The position numbers and the translations under genes were made by a program. From Edaphocola aurantiacus (GTDB lineage: Bacteria; Bacteroidota; Bacteroidia; Chitinophagales; Chitinophagaceae), in the NCBI RefSeq assembly GCF_019797745.1, contig NZ_VOSI01000003.1, forward strand, positions 248,001 to 312,000: a stretch of 64,000 nucleotides of DNA. Reading direction: 5' to 3'. The notes below the pieces were generated by a model, which was not told where the DNA came from, made no database searches, and worked only from the letters and a program-made list of their open reading frames with translations. Positions 32,721 to 42,468 of the stretch are shown in pieces (the first letter of the stretch is position 1; each line of letters starts with the position of its first letter).

Positions 32721-33551
32721 ATGAATTATTTACCTATACTGAAACGCAGCCTCCTCAGGATCTGTATTGTTTTACTCTGCTGGCTGCCGCTTTTCGCTCA
32801 GGCACAGTCAGACAAGGATTTTCCGGCCAAACCTAATCCCCCGAGATTGGTGAATGATCTGGCAGGTGTTCTGAGTACTGAAGACCTCAATAAGCTGGAA
32901 GCCAAGCTGGACAGCTTTGATAAGGCAACCTCTACACAAATCGCGATCGTGCTGATCCGGAGTACCGGTCAGTATGATATTTCTCAATACGCTATAGAAC
33001 TGGGCAATCGCTGGGGCATTGGCCGTAAGGGAAAAGATAATGGAGCATTGATACTGGCAGCAATCAGTGACCGTAAACTTAATATCTCTACGGGCTACGG
33101 GCTGGAAGGCGTATTGCCGGACGGGCTTGCCGGACGCATTATCCGGAATGAGATTACCCCCTTCTTTAAATCCGGGAATTACTACCAGGGATTACTGAAT
33201 GGGGCAGAGGCGATCATTAAAGTCTCTCAGGGAGAATATAAAGCAGAACCTGAAGCCTCAAAAGAAGGATTGCCTTCAATCGCAATAGTGGCCATTATAA
33301 TCTTCATTGTGCTGTTTATCATTATCGCTTCTCGCGGCGGTGGTGGCGGTGGCGGCGGAAGATACATCAGCCGCAGAGGCACCGATATCTTTATGGGTTC
33401 TATCCTGAGTGAAATGATGCGTGGCGGTAGTAGCCGTGGCTCAGGCTGGGGTGGCGGATCCGGCTGGGGCGGAGGAAGTAGCGGAGGTGGAGGATTCGGC
33501 GGATTCGGTGGTGGAAGCTTCGGTGGCGGAGGGGCCAGCGGAAGCTGGTAA
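32721..33551 (+). CDS. TPM-domain membrane protein with glycine-rich tail (YgcG family)
   Basis: 276 aa from the ATG of MNYLPILKRSLLRICIVLLCWL; a longer frame start overlaps the previous gene. Signal peptide (cleavage near AQAQS), TPM domain (about 40-170; PPRLVNDLAGVLSTEDLNKLEAKL, STQIAIVLI, GALILAAISDRKLNISTGYGLEGVLPD), a membrane helix (about 190-208, IAIVAIIIFIVLFIIIA) and a Gly/Ser-rich tail ending GGGGASGSW, typical of YgcG. It lies 19 bases after the soluble TPM gene. Confidence 0.88.
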   Translation: MNYLPILKRSLLRICIVLLCWLPLFAQAQSDKDFPAKPNPPRLVNDLAGVLSTEDLNKLEAKLDSFDKATSTQIAIVLIRSTGQYDISQYAIELGNRWGIGRKGKDNGALILAAISDRKLNISTGYGLEGVLPDGLAGRIIRNEITPFFKSGNYYQGLLNGAEAIIKVSQGEYKAEPEASKEGLPSIAIVAIIIFIVLFIIIASRGGGGGGGGRYISRRGTDIFMGSILSEMMRGGSSRGSGWGGGSGWGGGSSGGGGFGGFGGGSFGGGGASGSW

Positions 33552-33600
33552 TAGTGATGCTAAACCCTTATAATTCACTGGTATTGTACCTTAAAAGTGG

Positions 33601-33608
33601 TATATTTG
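33601..33608 (+). promoter_or_regulatory. -7 box ahead of the DUF1573 gene
   Basis: TATATTTG matches TAnnTTTG; the ATG follows 28 bases later. A TTG lies about 14 bases upstream, a shorter spacing than ideal. Confidence 0.5.
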
Positions 33609-33636
33609 CACAGGAAAATACGAAATTACAATTCTT

Positions 33637-34137
33637 ATGAATGCTAACCTGAAAACTGCGCTGCTGACAATACTGACCTTATCTGCATTCACTATAGCAC
33701 TTATCGAACTTTCCGGTGTGAGCAGAACGGCTTTATTCAATAAGCTTAATTTACGGGAAAACAGTGCCAATGCGGCTACGGTAACCACGGTGCCGGAATC
33801 GTCTAAAACGATCATCAAAGATCGTCCGAAGACATCCGTAAAATTTGATAAAGATACTTTTGATTTCGGCGTCATAAAAGACGGCGATCTGGTAGAACAT
33901 ACCTATAAATTCAGAAATACAGGAGCAAACCCGCTGATGATTGACGATGTCATTGCAACATGCGGCTGTACTATTCCTTCTTATACCAAAACACCAATTC
34001 CCCCGGGGCAGAACGGAGAGATCAAAATCTCCTTTAACTCCAAAGGGAAAGCCGGTAATGTAAGCAAAAGCATTACGGTGATCTCTAATGCAGACCAGGA
34101 CCGTATTCCGCTGCACTTTAAAGCTACTGTAAAATAA
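33637..34137 (+). CDS. DUF1573 exported protein
   Basis: 166 aa. An N-terminal signal anchor (LKTALLTILTLSAFTIALIEL), a Ser/Thr/Lys linker and a DUF1573 beta-sandwich (about 75-166): FDFGVIKDGDLVEHTYKFRNTG, LMIDDVIATCGCTIPSY, PIPPGQNGEIKISFNSKGKAG. The CGC motif is a hallmark of the family. Function unknown; common in Bacteroidota envelopes. The next gene starts 14 bases later. Confidence 0.9.
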   Translation: MNANLKTALLTILTLSAFTIALIELSGVSRTALFNKLNLRENSANAATVTTVPESSKTIIKDRPKTSVKFDKDTFDFGVIKDGDLVEHTYKFRNTGANPLMIDDVIATCGCTIPSYTKTPIPPGQNGEIKISFNSKGKAGNVSKSITVISNADQDRIPLHFKATVK

Positions 34138-34151
34138 TAGAAATACCCATT

Positions 34152-35006
34152 TTGAAGAAGTACCTTTCCCTGGTAAAGTTCAGTCATACCATCTTTGCTT
34201 TACCGTTTGCACTTATCGGATTCGCACTGGCAGTTTTATATAGCGGGCAGTATACATTTGACTGGAGAACATTGCTGCTGATGCTGGCCTGTATGGTTAC
34301 AGCACGTAATGCCGCAATGGCTTTTAACCGTTACCTTGACCGCAGGTTTGATGCAAAAAATCCGAGAACGGCTATGCGTGAAGTGCCAGCAGGTGTGATT
34401 AGCCCGAAGAGTGCACTTACTTTTACCATCATTAATGCACTGCTGTTTGTAACGGCTACCTATTTCATCAATCCGCTGTGTTTTTACTTGTCTCCGATTG
34501 CCATCTTTGTAGTATTATTCTATAGCTATACCAAGCGTTTTACGGCATTGTGCCATATTGTGCTGGGGGTAGGACTGGCTTTGGCACCTATCGGCGCTTA
34601 TCTGACAATTACCGGCAAGTTTGACCCCGTACCTTTATTTTTCTCCTTTATTGTACTCACCTGGGTATCCGGGTTTGATATTATCTATGCCCTGCAGGAC
34701 GAAGAGTTTGACCGTGATCATCAGCTGAACTCTATTCCGGCAGCGCTGGGTAAAAAGAATGCCCTGATGGTATCTAATGTATTGCATGTGATCTCCGCAG
34801 CACTGATTATCGGTGTAGGTTTCTATGCAGCATTTCACTGGATCTACTGGATCGGAGCAGCAATTGTACTGTCTCTGCTGGTATACCAGCATACCCTGGT
34901 TAAGCCCAATGATCTGAGTAAAGTTAACCTTGCATTTGGTACTACAAATGGTATTATCAGCATGGTTTTTGCCATATTTACTATTGCAGATCTTTTATTA
35001 AACTAA
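34152..35006 (+). CDS. UbiA-family prenyltransferase (4-hydroxybenzoate/MqnP type)
   Basis: 284 aa with a TTG start. Eight or nine membrane helices. The first Asp-rich motif is NRYLDRRFDAKNPRTA (N-x3-D-x3-D) and the second is DIIYALQDEEFDRDHQLNSIPAALG. These bind Mg2+ and prenyl diphosphate. It attaches a prenyl chain to an aromatic acid; in Bacteroidota this subfamily is usually annotated as 4-hydroxybenzoate polyprenyltransferase or MqnP of the futalosine menaquinone route. No other mqn gene is in the window. A strong terminator follows. Confidence 0.88.
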   Translation: MKKYLSLVKFSHTIFALPFALIGFALAVLYSGQYTFDWRTLLLMLACMVTARNAAMAFNRYLDRRFDAKNPRTAMREVPAGVISPKSALTFTIINALLFVTATYFINPLCFYLSPIAIFVVLFYSYTKRFTALCHIVLGVGLALAPIGAYLTITGKFDPVPLFFSFIVLTWVSGFDIIYALQDEEFDRDHQLNSIPAALGKKNALMVSNVLHVISAALIIGVGFYAAFHWIYWIGAAIVLSLLVYQHTLVKPNDLSKVNLAFGTTNGIISMVFAIFTIADLLLN

Positions 35007-35020
35007 TTATCCTTTACATC

Positions 35021-35056
35021 AAAAGACACTGTATCATTGATACAGTGTCTTTTTTA
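35021..35056 (+). terminator. Terminator, 15-bp perfect stem
   Basis: AAAAGACACTGTATC (35021-35035) pairs with 35039-35053, loop ATT, followed by Ts. Confidence 0.85.
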
Positions 35057-35082
35057 TGATCACCTATCGAAATCCTTAGTCT

Positions 35083-36576
35083 ATGAATCCCGGATTTGGA
35101 CACTTTCAGCCACAAGGTAAATTATATCGCTGGCTTGTATTATTACTGGCTATTGTTGTAGGTATTCCCTTATTTGCCTGCCTGGATGCTGTGACAATCC
35201 GTAAGTGGGACGAAGGCAGGCTGGTGGCCAATGCCCTGGAGATGTACGCGAACCGCAACTTCTGGGTCACGTACTGTTTCGGAGTACCGGATATGTGGAA
35301 TACCAAACCACCATTACTTATATGGATACAGGTATTGAGCCTGCAGACTTTTGGTCTGACAGAATGGGCCCTAAGGCTTCCTTCAGCAGTTGCGTCGATG
35401 CTCACCTGCATATTGATATTCCGATTTGTGGAACGGCAGGGTAAATCGTTTTTATGGGCTGCGCTTACGGTGCTGATACTGGTGACCACAAGAGGTTATG
35501 CTGGTATGCATGTGGCCCGTACAGCAGATTATGATGCCTTACTGGTGCTCTGGACCACCATTGCCGGAATCAGTTTATGGAAGTACTGTGAGCATAATTC
35601 AGCCCGGAATCTGTATATTACCTTTATCAGTATGGGTCTGGCGGTACTGACCAAGAGTGCAGCGGGACTTATGTTTGGTCCCTGTATGCTCTTATATATT
35701 GTATTCAGGAAACAATTGCCGGCACTGTTGAAGAGCAAGCATTTTTATATTGGTATTATCCTGTTTCTGTTGATTGCTGTACCATTTTACCTCATACGGG
35801 AGCATTATAATCCCGGATACATCAAAGCGGTTAATGAGAACGAGTGGGGCGGACGATACCTGGTAGCGAATGAGGATAATGGACAGCCCTGGTACTATTA
35901 CCTAAAACATGTTGTGGAGCGCATGTTTGTGCCCTGGTTTGTATTTGTACCCATAGGCTTGTGGTTTACGCGTAAGATGCCTGCCACTGCCGAATCCAGG
36001 GTACTGCAATACAGTGCTTTAATGGGATTAGGATTTTTTATAGTAGCCTCTGTAGCCAAGACCAAACTGTTCTGGTACATAGCACCGGCATATCCTTTTC
36101 TTGCAGTATTATGTGCTTATGGTATTCTGAAATTAATACAGGCGTTATATCATCCGGTCATAAAGCCTGTCTTCCGTAAAGCGGGTTTTGTGCTTGTTGC
36201 ATTACTTTTCCTGATTACTTATGTGACGATACTGGTCGATAATGGCTGGAGAAAAGAAGATGCCACTTTTCTGAATATTTATAACACCAGTAATTATGTC
36301 CGGGATCGGTTCCTGCAACAGGATACGCTAAAGCAGATCGTACTGCATGATGAGAAGTGCTATCCGCAGATGATTCTTTATATGCGTATGGCAGAAAGAA
36401 AGGGATATAAGGTCTGGGATAGCCGTGATAAAAAGATTGCACCCGGAGATTATGTACTTACAGAAGATCCGGAAATGGAAAAGGAATTGCATCAGCAATA
36501 TGCACTACAGAAAATAAAGGAAGAGCTGGGCGCGAGGGTATGGTTGTGTACGGCTGTGCTTAAGCCGGCTGAATGA
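35083..36576 (+). CDS. GT39-type membrane glycosyltransferase (ArnT/PMT-like)
   Basis: 497 aa with about ten to twelve membrane helices. After the first helix, the periplasmic loop holds the family motif WDEGRLVANALEMYANRNFWVTY, where the Asp-Glu pair is catalytic, followed by KPPLLIWIQVLSLQTFGLTEWALRLPSAV. It transfers a sugar from a polyprenyl-phosphate donor to lipid or protein outside the inner membrane. Substrate unknown. Single gene between terminators. Confidence 0.85.
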   Translation: MNPGFGHFQPQGKLYRWLVLLLAIVVGIPLFACLDAVTIRKWDEGRLVANALEMYANRNFWVTYCFGVPDMWNTKPPLLIWIQVLSLQTFGLTEWALRLPSAVASMLTCILIFRFVERQGKSFLWAALTVLILVTTRGYAGMHVARTADYDALLVLWTTIAGISLWKYCEHNSARNLYITFISMGLAVLTKSAAGLMFGPCMLLYIVFRKQLPALLKSKHFYIGIILFLLIAVPFYLIREHYNPGYIKAVNENEWGGRYLVANEDNGQPWYYYLKHVVERMFVPWFVFVPIGLWFTRKMPATAESRVLQYSALMGLGFFIVASVAKTKLFWYIAPAYPFLAVLCAYGILKLIQALYHPVIKPVFRKAGFVLVALLFLITYVTILVDNGWRKEDATFLNIYNTSNYVRDRFLQQDTLKQIVLHDEKCYPQMILYMRMAERKGYKVWDSRDKKIAPGDYVLTEDPEMEKELHQQYALQKIKEELGARVWLCTAVLKPAE

Positions 36577-36579
36577 TAA

Positions 36580-36616
36580 TATAAAAGGCCTCCGGGGATT
36601 CCAGAGGCCTTTTATA
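36580..36616. terminator. Bidirectional terminator, 13-bp stem
   Basis: TATAAAAGGCCTC (36580-36592) pairs with 36604-36616. Separates the glycosyltransferase from the convergent T9SS gene. Confidence 0.85.
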
Positions 36617-36617
36617 T

Positions 36618-38063
36618 TTATTTCTTGATCACTTTTCTCCTGGTGTACTGTGTGTCGGATTGTAATTGCAGGATATAGGTTCCTGCCGGTAATGATTCAG
36701 TATTGATGGTATATCCTTGCTGTAGGGCATTAGCTTTGAAATCAGCACTCCATACTATTTGTCCCAATACATTAAGCAACTTGGCTTTCAGTGGATCATG
36801 GCTTGCAGAAAGAGATAAAGACAGAGACTGCTGTACCGGGTTAGGGTAAGTATTCAACCCTTCTATTTCGCTGAGATTCCGTAGAGAGGATGGGTCTGCA
36901 GGTGCTAAGATAAATTTACCCACCTTGGTTATCTGGCCTGAAAAGACCTGTGTGTACTCAGGAAACAGAATTGTGTCAGATGAGCTTGCCGAAAGCTGAT
37001 CATAGCAACCCTGATTGTTCACGGAATACATTTTTATACCACTTTGATTGGGATTAAACCCTGATAATACATCTTCCGCTATAGGTCTTCTGTTGAAGGC
37101 CAGCATGATCTGCGCCGGTGCGGTAAGAGTGGTAGCCAGGGTATCGGCCAGTGCAAAGACATCATATACATTCTGTACTGCCTCGTTATTATCAAAGGTA
37201 TTATTGGTACAGGTTTCGGGCAGGCCTCTGCTACTGGAAATGATCCAGGGATAATCTCCCTCAAAGTACTGCAGCGCTATGGAATTGAACGATTTGTCAC
37301 TTGGACTTAGCGGTATTTGTACTGTACCTTGCAGGCCATTGTCATTAACAACATCGTAAATGAGAATGGTGCCGTACGGGTCAATTCCTGCCTCGATATT
37401 TCGGGAGGTAATAATATGTGGTTGTGTAAACGGACCGTTCGACGAGTTGAGCATCGTGTATGTTACCTGAGGACACACGATCAGGAGGCTGTTGGTATCG
37501 ATGATAAGATTACCTTTAGCCGGACTGCCAAAAGGCACCGGGGGCTTTGAAAACAGGATTTCTGTATAGATACTAAGATTCGATTGTTTCAGATCCAGGT
37601 TGTCACAATCAATATTAATTTTGCCGGCTTCTAAGTATATGTTATTTATTGTAACGGCCTGAGCGCTGGTGAAATTAACTTTTGTAGACAGGGCATACTG
37701 TCCGCTGGCTGATTCCACCGAGCTGATATAGCCATATTCACTGCCTGCAGGCCTGTTTAAGGAGGTTCCGTGGATGTTCAATATACCATTGCCTTCCAGG
37801 TTAAGCTCGCCGATCAGTAACATGTTTTTACAATGAACGGAATCTTGTCCGGCAATACTCGGGATATTAACTACACCTGAATCAATAATAACATCAGTCG
37901 TAGCATCAGGAACCGCATTGGCTCCGTTAGACCAGGTCCAGTTAGCGGCATTATTCCAGTTGTTGTTCTGTGAGCCGTTCCAGGTGGCGGTTTGAGCAAA
38001 AAGTGCAGGTGCAGCAACCAGTGTAGCACCTAAGAGGGTTAAGCATTTAGAGATGCGATTCAT
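36618..38063 (-). CDS. T9SS-secreted beta-helix-like protein
   Basis: 481 aa. Signal peptide (cleavage near LFAQ), then TATWNGSQNNNWNNAANWTWSNG...VPDATTDVIID, an opening typical of autotransporter-like beta-helix passenger domains, with strand-rich sequence to about 390. The C-terminal type A sorting domain (about 400-481) has NTYPNPVQQSLSLSLSA, LLNVLGQIVWSAD and ESLPAGTYILQLQSD. It should be secreted by the type IX system and kept at the surface. No enzymatic motif is seen. Confidence 0.85.
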   Translation of the reverse strand: MNRISKCLTLLGATLVAAPALFAQTATWNGSQNNNWNNAANWTWSNGANAVPDATTDVIIDSGVVNIPSIAGQDSVHCKNMLLIGELNLEGNGILNIHGTSLNRPAGSEYGYISSVESASGQYALSTKVNFTSAQAVTINNIYLEAGKINIDCDNLDLKQSNLSIYTEILFSKPPVPFGSPAKGNLIIDTNSLLIVCPQVTYTMLNSSNGPFTQPHIITSRNIEAGIDPYGTILIYDVVNDNGLQGTVQIPLSPSDKSFNSIALQYFEGDYPWIISSSRGLPETCTNNTFDNNEAVQNVYDVFALADTLATTLTAPAQIMLAFNRRPIAEDVLSGFNPNQSGIKMYSVNNQGCYDQLSASSSDTILFPEYTQVFSGQITKVGKFILAPADPSSLRNLSEIEGLNTYPNPVQQSLSLSLSASHDPLKAKLLNVLGQIVWSADFKANALQQGYTINTESLPAGTYILQLQSDTQYTRRKVIKK

Positions 38064-38133
38064 ATTTATGGGTTTGATGTATATTTATAACGCACTTGTT
38101 GGTGATATAATATTGACGGACTATATATTTTAA

Positions 38134-38173
38134 AAAAATAAAGCGCCTTCCATAAGGAAGACGCTTTATTTTT
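38134..38173. terminator. Terminator of thrS
   Basis: AAATAAAGCG then CTTCC pairs with GGAAG then CGCTTTATTT across one mismatch, loop ATAA, with T-runs on both strands. Confidence 0.85.
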
Positions 38174-38186
38174 GATTATTCTTTGT

Positions 38187-40121
38187 TTATCCGATCTTTT
38201 CTTCTACTTCTTTCTGGATCAGTGTAGCAAACTCTTCAACGGACTGGCTACCCAGATCGCCTACAGATTGCTTACGTACGCCAATGGTCTGGCTTTCCAT
38301 TTCTTTCTCACCAACGATCAGCATGTACGGGATTTTATCCAGTTCCGTATCGCGGATCTTACGGCCGATTTTCTCCTGGCGGTCGTCGATCTCCACACGG
38401 ATGTCTTTCTTCTGCAGGTCCTTTTTGATCTGCTCTGCATACTCCATGAATTTATCAGAGATCGGCAGGATTTTTACTTGAGTCGGTACTAACCATAATG
38501 GCAGTTTACCGCCACAGTGCTCCAGCAATACTGCTACGAAACGCTCCATACTACCAAATGGTGCACGGTGGATCATAACCGGACGCTTACGGCTGTTGTC
38601 ACTGTCTACATATTCCAGTTCAAAACGCTCAGGCAGGTTGTAGTCTACCTGGATGGTACCTAACTGCCAGCTGCGGCCGATTGCATCTTTCACCATAAAG
38701 TCCAGTTTAGGACCATAGAATGCGGCTTCACCGTACTCTTCAATAGTGTTCAGACCTTTTTCTGCTGCAGCTTCACGGATAGCGTTTTCAGCAATATCCC
38801 AGTTCGCTTCTTCACCAATATATTTAGCTCTGTTCACCTTATCTCTCAGAGATACCTGTGCGGTATAGTCAGAGAAGCCCAGTGAATTGAATACATATAA
38901 TACAAGATCAATTACTTTTTTGAACTCATCCTTTACCTGGTCCGGACGGCAGAATAAATGCGCATCATCCTGAGTAAAGCCACGTACACGGGTCAGGCCA
39001 TGTAACTCACCAGCCTGCTCGTAACGGTATACCGTACCGAATTCTGCAAAACGTACCGGAAGGTCTTTGTAAGACTTAGGTGATGTTTTGTAGATTTCAC
39101 AGTGGTGCGGACAGTTCATTGGTTTCAGTAAAAACTCCTCACCTTCGTGTGGGGTTTTAATAGACTGAAAACTATCTGCTCCGTATTTTTCATAGTGACC
39201 GGAAGTCTTGTACAGGTTAATGTTCCCGATATGCGGGGTGATAACCGGCAGGTAACCGCTTTCGATCTGTGCTTTCTGCAGGAACTGCTGTAAGCGCTCA
39301 CGTAGCATAGCACCTTTAGGTAACCATAATGGTAAACCGGCACCTACTTTTTCACTGAAGGCAAATAATTCCAGTTCTTTACCCAGCTTACGGTGGTCAC
39401 GCTTACGCGCTTCTTCCATAAGGATAGTATATTCTTCCAGTTCTTTATTGGAAGGGAAGGTAACACCGTAAATACGGGTCAGCATTTTATTTTTCTCATC
39501 GCCGCGCCAGTATGCACCTGCGATATTAGTCAGTTTTACCGCTTTAATGAATCCGGTGTTAGGGATGTGTGGTCCGCGACACAGATCGGTAAAGCTACCT
39601 TGTGTATAGAAAGTGATGCTGCCATCTTCCAGACCGTCGATCAGTTCCAGTTTATATGGATCCTGCTTCTCGGTGAAGTAAGTAATCGCATCTGCTTTTG
39701 AAACTTCTTTACGGCTGTAACGGTTTTTCTCACCAGCCAGCTCTTTCATTTTCTTTTCGATCTTTTGCAGGTCTTCATCAGAGATTTTCTGATCGCCCAG
39801 ATCGATATCGTAATAGAAACCTCTTTCGATCGGCGGGCCGATAGCGAATTTTGTATCCGGGTAGAAAGATTGTAATGCCTCTGCCAGCAAGTGAGCAGAA
39901 GAGTGCCAGAATGTAGATTTACCACCTGCATCGTCCCAGGTCAGGAATTTGATTGCACCATCCGTCGTAATCGGTCCAAAAGCATCTATTGTTTTACCAT
40001 CAAGTTCTACGGCTAATACTTTACGCATCAGCCCTTCACTAATTGTCTTGGCTACGTCCAGGCCCGATATGCCGCTTTCATAACTGCGCACTACACCATC
40101 GGGAAAAGTCAGGTTAATCAT
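38187..40121 (-). CDS. thrS: Threonyl-tRNA synthetase
   Basis: 644 aa from the ATG of [14 protein letters not shown]. An earlier ATG in frame lies upstream of the predicted transcription start, so it is excluded. TGS domain (1-60), editing domain with [12 protein letters not shown] (about 72-83) and a Cys/His zinc region, class II catalytic core with motif 2 ([17 protein letters not shown]), [11 protein letters not shown] (zinc Cys), motif 3 ([17 protein letters not shown]) and the anticodon-binding domain ([17 protein letters not shown]). Charges tRNA-Thr and edits serine. Confidence 0.96.
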   Translation of the reverse strand: MINLTFPDGVVRSYESGISGLDVAKTISEGLMRKVLAVELDGKTIDAFGPITTDGAIKFLTWDDAGGKSTFWHSSAHLLAEALQSFYPDTKFAIGPPIERGFYYDIDLGDQKISDEDLQKIEKKMKELAGEKNRYSRKEVSKADAITYFTEKQDPYKLELIDGLEDGSITFYTQGSFTDLCRGPHIPNTGFIKAVKLTNIAGAYWRGDEKNKMLTRIYGVTFPSNKELEEYTILMEEARKRDHRKLGKELELFAFSEKVGAGLPLWLPKGAMLRERLQQFLQKAQIESGYLPVITPHIGNINLYKTSGHYEKYGADSFQSIKTPHEGEEFLLKPMNCPHHCEIYKTSPKSYKDLPVRFAEFGTVYRYEQAGELHGLTRVRGFTQDDAHLFCRPDQVKDEFKKVIDLVLYVFNSLGFSDYTAQVSLRDKVNRAKYIGEEANWDIAENAIREAAAEKGLNTIEEYGEAAFYGPKLDFMVKDAIGRSWQLGTIQVDYNLPERFELEYVDSDNSRKRPVMIHRAPFGSMERFVAVLLEHCGGKLPLWLVPTQVKILPISDKFMEYAEQIKKDLQKKDIRVEIDDRQEKIGRKIRDTELDKIPYMLIVGEKEMESQTIGVRKQSVGDLGSQSVEEFATLIQKEVEEKIG

Positions 40122-40142
40122 CGTTCTGTTTTTTATGGGTAG

Positions 40143-40150
40143 CAAAGTTA
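40143..40150 (-). promoter_or_regulatory. -7 box of thrS
   Basis: Minus-strand TAACTTTG fits TAnnTTTG exactly; the ATG used for thrS lies 21 bases downstream. Confidence 0.65.
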
Positions 40151-40262
40151 ATTGATTCTGCGTAAGAATAAAAAAATGTATTGGCTTGTTGAATTTAACG
40201 TTTGTGTTGACTGTAAAAGATTCAAAATCATTATTTTAGCTATAGAACAAACACCAGATTTT

Positions 40263-41354
40263 ATGGAATATAACCGAAAGATAATAACGTTTAAAGGGAT
40301 ATGGACCGTATTGAAAAATGCCTTTTCCGGTTTTGGTGATGATAAAGTGACCAAGCTGAGTGGTTCTCTGGCCTATGCCACCATGTTTTCCCTGGCTCCC
40401 TTTTTTGTAGTACTTCTGGCCATTTTAACTTTTGTATTGGGCAATGATGCAGTAGAAGGGCATCTCTTTGGCTACCTGCAAAACTATATGGGCAACGATG
40501 CGGCCAGCCAGGTACAGAGTGTTGTGAGCAGTGCATCGCTTTCCGGAAAGTCTACGCTGGCTGCGGTAATCGGCGGTGCAACTTTATTGTTTGGTGCAAC
40601 GACTGTATTTGCCGAAATCCAGGATTCTATTAACATCATCTGGGGCATTAAACCCAAGCCTAAAAAGGGCTGGATCAAAGTTATCCTGAACCGGCTGCTT
40701 TCTTTCTCCTTAATCATTAGTATCGGTTTCCTGATGATCGTATCCTTGGGTGTGAATACACTGGTTGATGCTTTAAGCGACCGGCTGATGAACATTTATC
40801 CTGATGTGGGCGTCGTATTCTTCTATATCCTGAATGTGCTATTGACCTTCATAATTATTACCGTATTATTTGCGGTCATTTTTAAAGTATTGCCCGATGC
40901 GCGTATTAAGCTGAGAGATGTAATGTCCGGTGCAGTTGCAACAGCCGTGCTGTTCCTGATTGGTCGCTTCCTGATTTCTTTCTATATCAGCAAAAGTAAC
41001 TACAGTAGTACTTACGGACCTGCAGCAGCGATCATTATCCTGATGGCCTGGGTATACTATTCTTCTCTGATTCTTTATTTCGGAGCAGAATTTACCAAAG
41101 CCTGGGCAGTGTATTATGGTAATAATATTTACCCTAACCAGTATGCCGTAACGACCAAGATCATTGAGGTACAGATGGAAAATGCACCTATAGAAGCGCT
41201 GAATAAAACAGAGATGCCTGAAGAGCATCTGAAGAATACCAATGCGGATCTCAGCGCATTAGCCAGTAAGAATACGGAGGAGTTAAAGGCCGAAATAGAG
41301 GAGTGTAAAAAGAGGGCCGACTGTGATCCTGATGACATAATACCAAAATCCTAA
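40263..41354 (+). CDS. YihY/BrkB-family membrane protein
   Basis: 363 aa from the ATG of MEYNRKIITFKGIWTVLKNAF; the upstream in-frame extension is unlike the family. Six membrane helices, with KLSGSLAYATMFSLAPFFVVLLAI, FAEIQDSINIIWGIKPKPKKGW and YGPAAAIIILMAWVYYSSLILYFGAEFTKAWA as signatures. Formerly called virulence factor BrkB or (wrongly) RNase BN; the true function is unknown. The cytoplasmic C-terminal tail (about 295-363) is charged and variable. Confidence 0.9.
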   Translation: MEYNRKIITFKGIWTVLKNAFSGFGDDKVTKLSGSLAYATMFSLAPFFVVLLAILTFVLGNDAVEGHLFGYLQNYMGNDAASQVQSVVSSASLSGKSTLAAVIGGATLLFGATTVFAEIQDSINIIWGIKPKPKKGWIKVILNRLLSFSLIISIGFLMIVSLGVNTLVDALSDRLMNIYPDVGVVFFYILNVLLTFIIITVLFAVIFKVLPDARIKLRDVMSGAVATAVLFLIGRFLISFYISKSNYSSTYGPAAAIIILMAWVYYSSLILYFGAEFTKAWAVYYGNNIYPNQYAVTTKIIEVQMENAPIEALNKTEMPEEHLKNTNADLSALASKNTEELKAEIEECKKRADCDPDDIIPKS

Positions 41355-41405
41355 CATACTAAAAAAGGCTGCCATAAGGCAGCCTTTTTTAGTATGTTAG
41401 GATTT
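41346..41405. terminator. Bidirectional terminator, 28-bp perfect stem
   Basis: The arm 41346-41373 pairs without mismatch with 41378-41405; loop ATAA. It includes the stop codon of the YihY gene and ends two bases before the purC stop. A T6 run lies inside each arm. Confidence 0.9.
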
Positions 41406-41407
41406 AC

Positions 41408-42334
41408 CTATGCAGGTAAAGTACTGATAATTTCATTGATTTTCGCAACGGTTTCTGCTTCAGTCAGTATTTGCTTCTCGAATGCATTGCCCGTCAGCTT
41501 TTCATATAACTCGATATAGCGGTCAGAGATTTCCTGCACTTTATCATCAGTCATTTCCGGTACCTGTTGTCCGTCTTTACCCTGGAATCCGTTTTCCATC
41601 AGCCATTCTCTTACAAATTCTTTGGACAGCTGGCGTTGTGGTTGTCCCTCATTTTGTAAAGCATCGTAAGTGTCGGCATAGAAATAACGGGAAGAATCCG
41701 GTGTATGGATCTCATCAATCAGGTAAATGGTATCACCGATCTTACCGAACTCATATTTGGTATCTACCAGGATCAGGCCCTGTTCTTTTGCCAGTTCACG
41801 GCCTCTTTCAAAAAGAGCTTTGGTAATGCGTTCCAGTTCTGCATAATCTGCTTCAGAAACGATACCTCTGCTGATGATTTCTGCTCTTGAAATATCTTCA
41901 TCATGACCTTCATGTGCCTTTGTAGATGGGGTAATGATTGGCGCAGGAAAGAAATCATTTTCTTTTAATCCTTCAGGAAGGGTAACACCACATAAAGTGC
42001 GGTCACCGCTTTTATACGTTCTCCAGGCATGACCAGCCAGGTTGCCACGGATAACCATTTCTACGGCAAACGGGGTACATTTTTTACCGATGGTTACATT
42101 TGGTAAAGAACGGCTGTCAATAACCCAGTTTGGTACGATATCTTTTGTTGCGTCAAGATTGGCTGCAGCAATCTGGTTCAGCACCTGTCCTTTGAATGGG
42201 ATAGGGCGGGGCAGTACTACGTCAAATGCAGAAATACGATCACTCACTACCATAGCCAGGTATTGATCTGCTATAGTATATACGTCTCTTACTTTTCCTT
42301 TATAAAAATGCGTCTGATTATTTAATGCAAACAT
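41408..42334 (-). CDS. purC: SAICAR synthetase PurC
   Basis: 308 aa, the long form found in yeast and Bacteroidota. Start chosen at [19 protein letters not shown]; a Met seven codons upstream falls inside the -7 promoter box. Seen: GKVRDVY nucleotide loop, [50 protein letters not shown] and [14 protein letters not shown]. Joins aspartate to CAIR in purine synthesis. Single gene. Confidence 0.95.
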   Translation of the reverse strand: MFALNNQTHFYKGKVRDVYTIADQYLAMVVSDRISAFDVVLPRPIPFKGQVLNQIAAANLDATKDIVPNWVIDSRSLPNVTIGKKCTPFAVEMVIRGNLAGHAWRTYKSGDRTLCGVTLPEGLKENDFFPAPIITPSTKAHEGHDEDISRAEIISRGIVSEADYAELERITKALFERGRELAKEQGLILVDTKYEFGKIGDTIYLIDEIHTPDSSRYFYADTYDALQNEGQPQRQLSKEFVREWLMENGFQGKDGQQVPEMTDDKVQEISDRYIELYEKLTGNAFEKQILTEAETVAKINEIISTLPA

Positions 42335-42352
42335 AAATGTGTTTTGAGAGGG

Positions 42353-42360
42353 CAAAGGTA
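42353..42360 (-). promoter_or_regulatory. -7 box of purC
   Basis: Minus-strand TACCTTTG fits TAnnTTTG. It decides the purC start, since the longer reading would begin upstream of the transcript. Confidence 0.65.
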
Positions 42361-42411
42361 CTATTAATCATACAATTTGTATAGCGTATTTTTAGGATAT
42401 AGCCGCTCATG

Positions 42412-42450
42412 AAAAAGGGGCCCGGACACCAAAGCCGGAACCCCCTTAAT
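42412..42450. terminator. Terminator of the beta-propeller T9SS gene
   Basis: AAAAAGGGG then CCCGG pairs with CCGG then CCCCCTT around a nine-base loop. T-run on the minus strand. Confidence 0.7.
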
Positions 42451-42468
42451 TTGAAGTATGAAGCGTCT

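Noticed and set aside
42335-42355. Longer start for purC
   Set aside because: That ATG lies inside the predicted -7 promoter box, upstream of the transcript.
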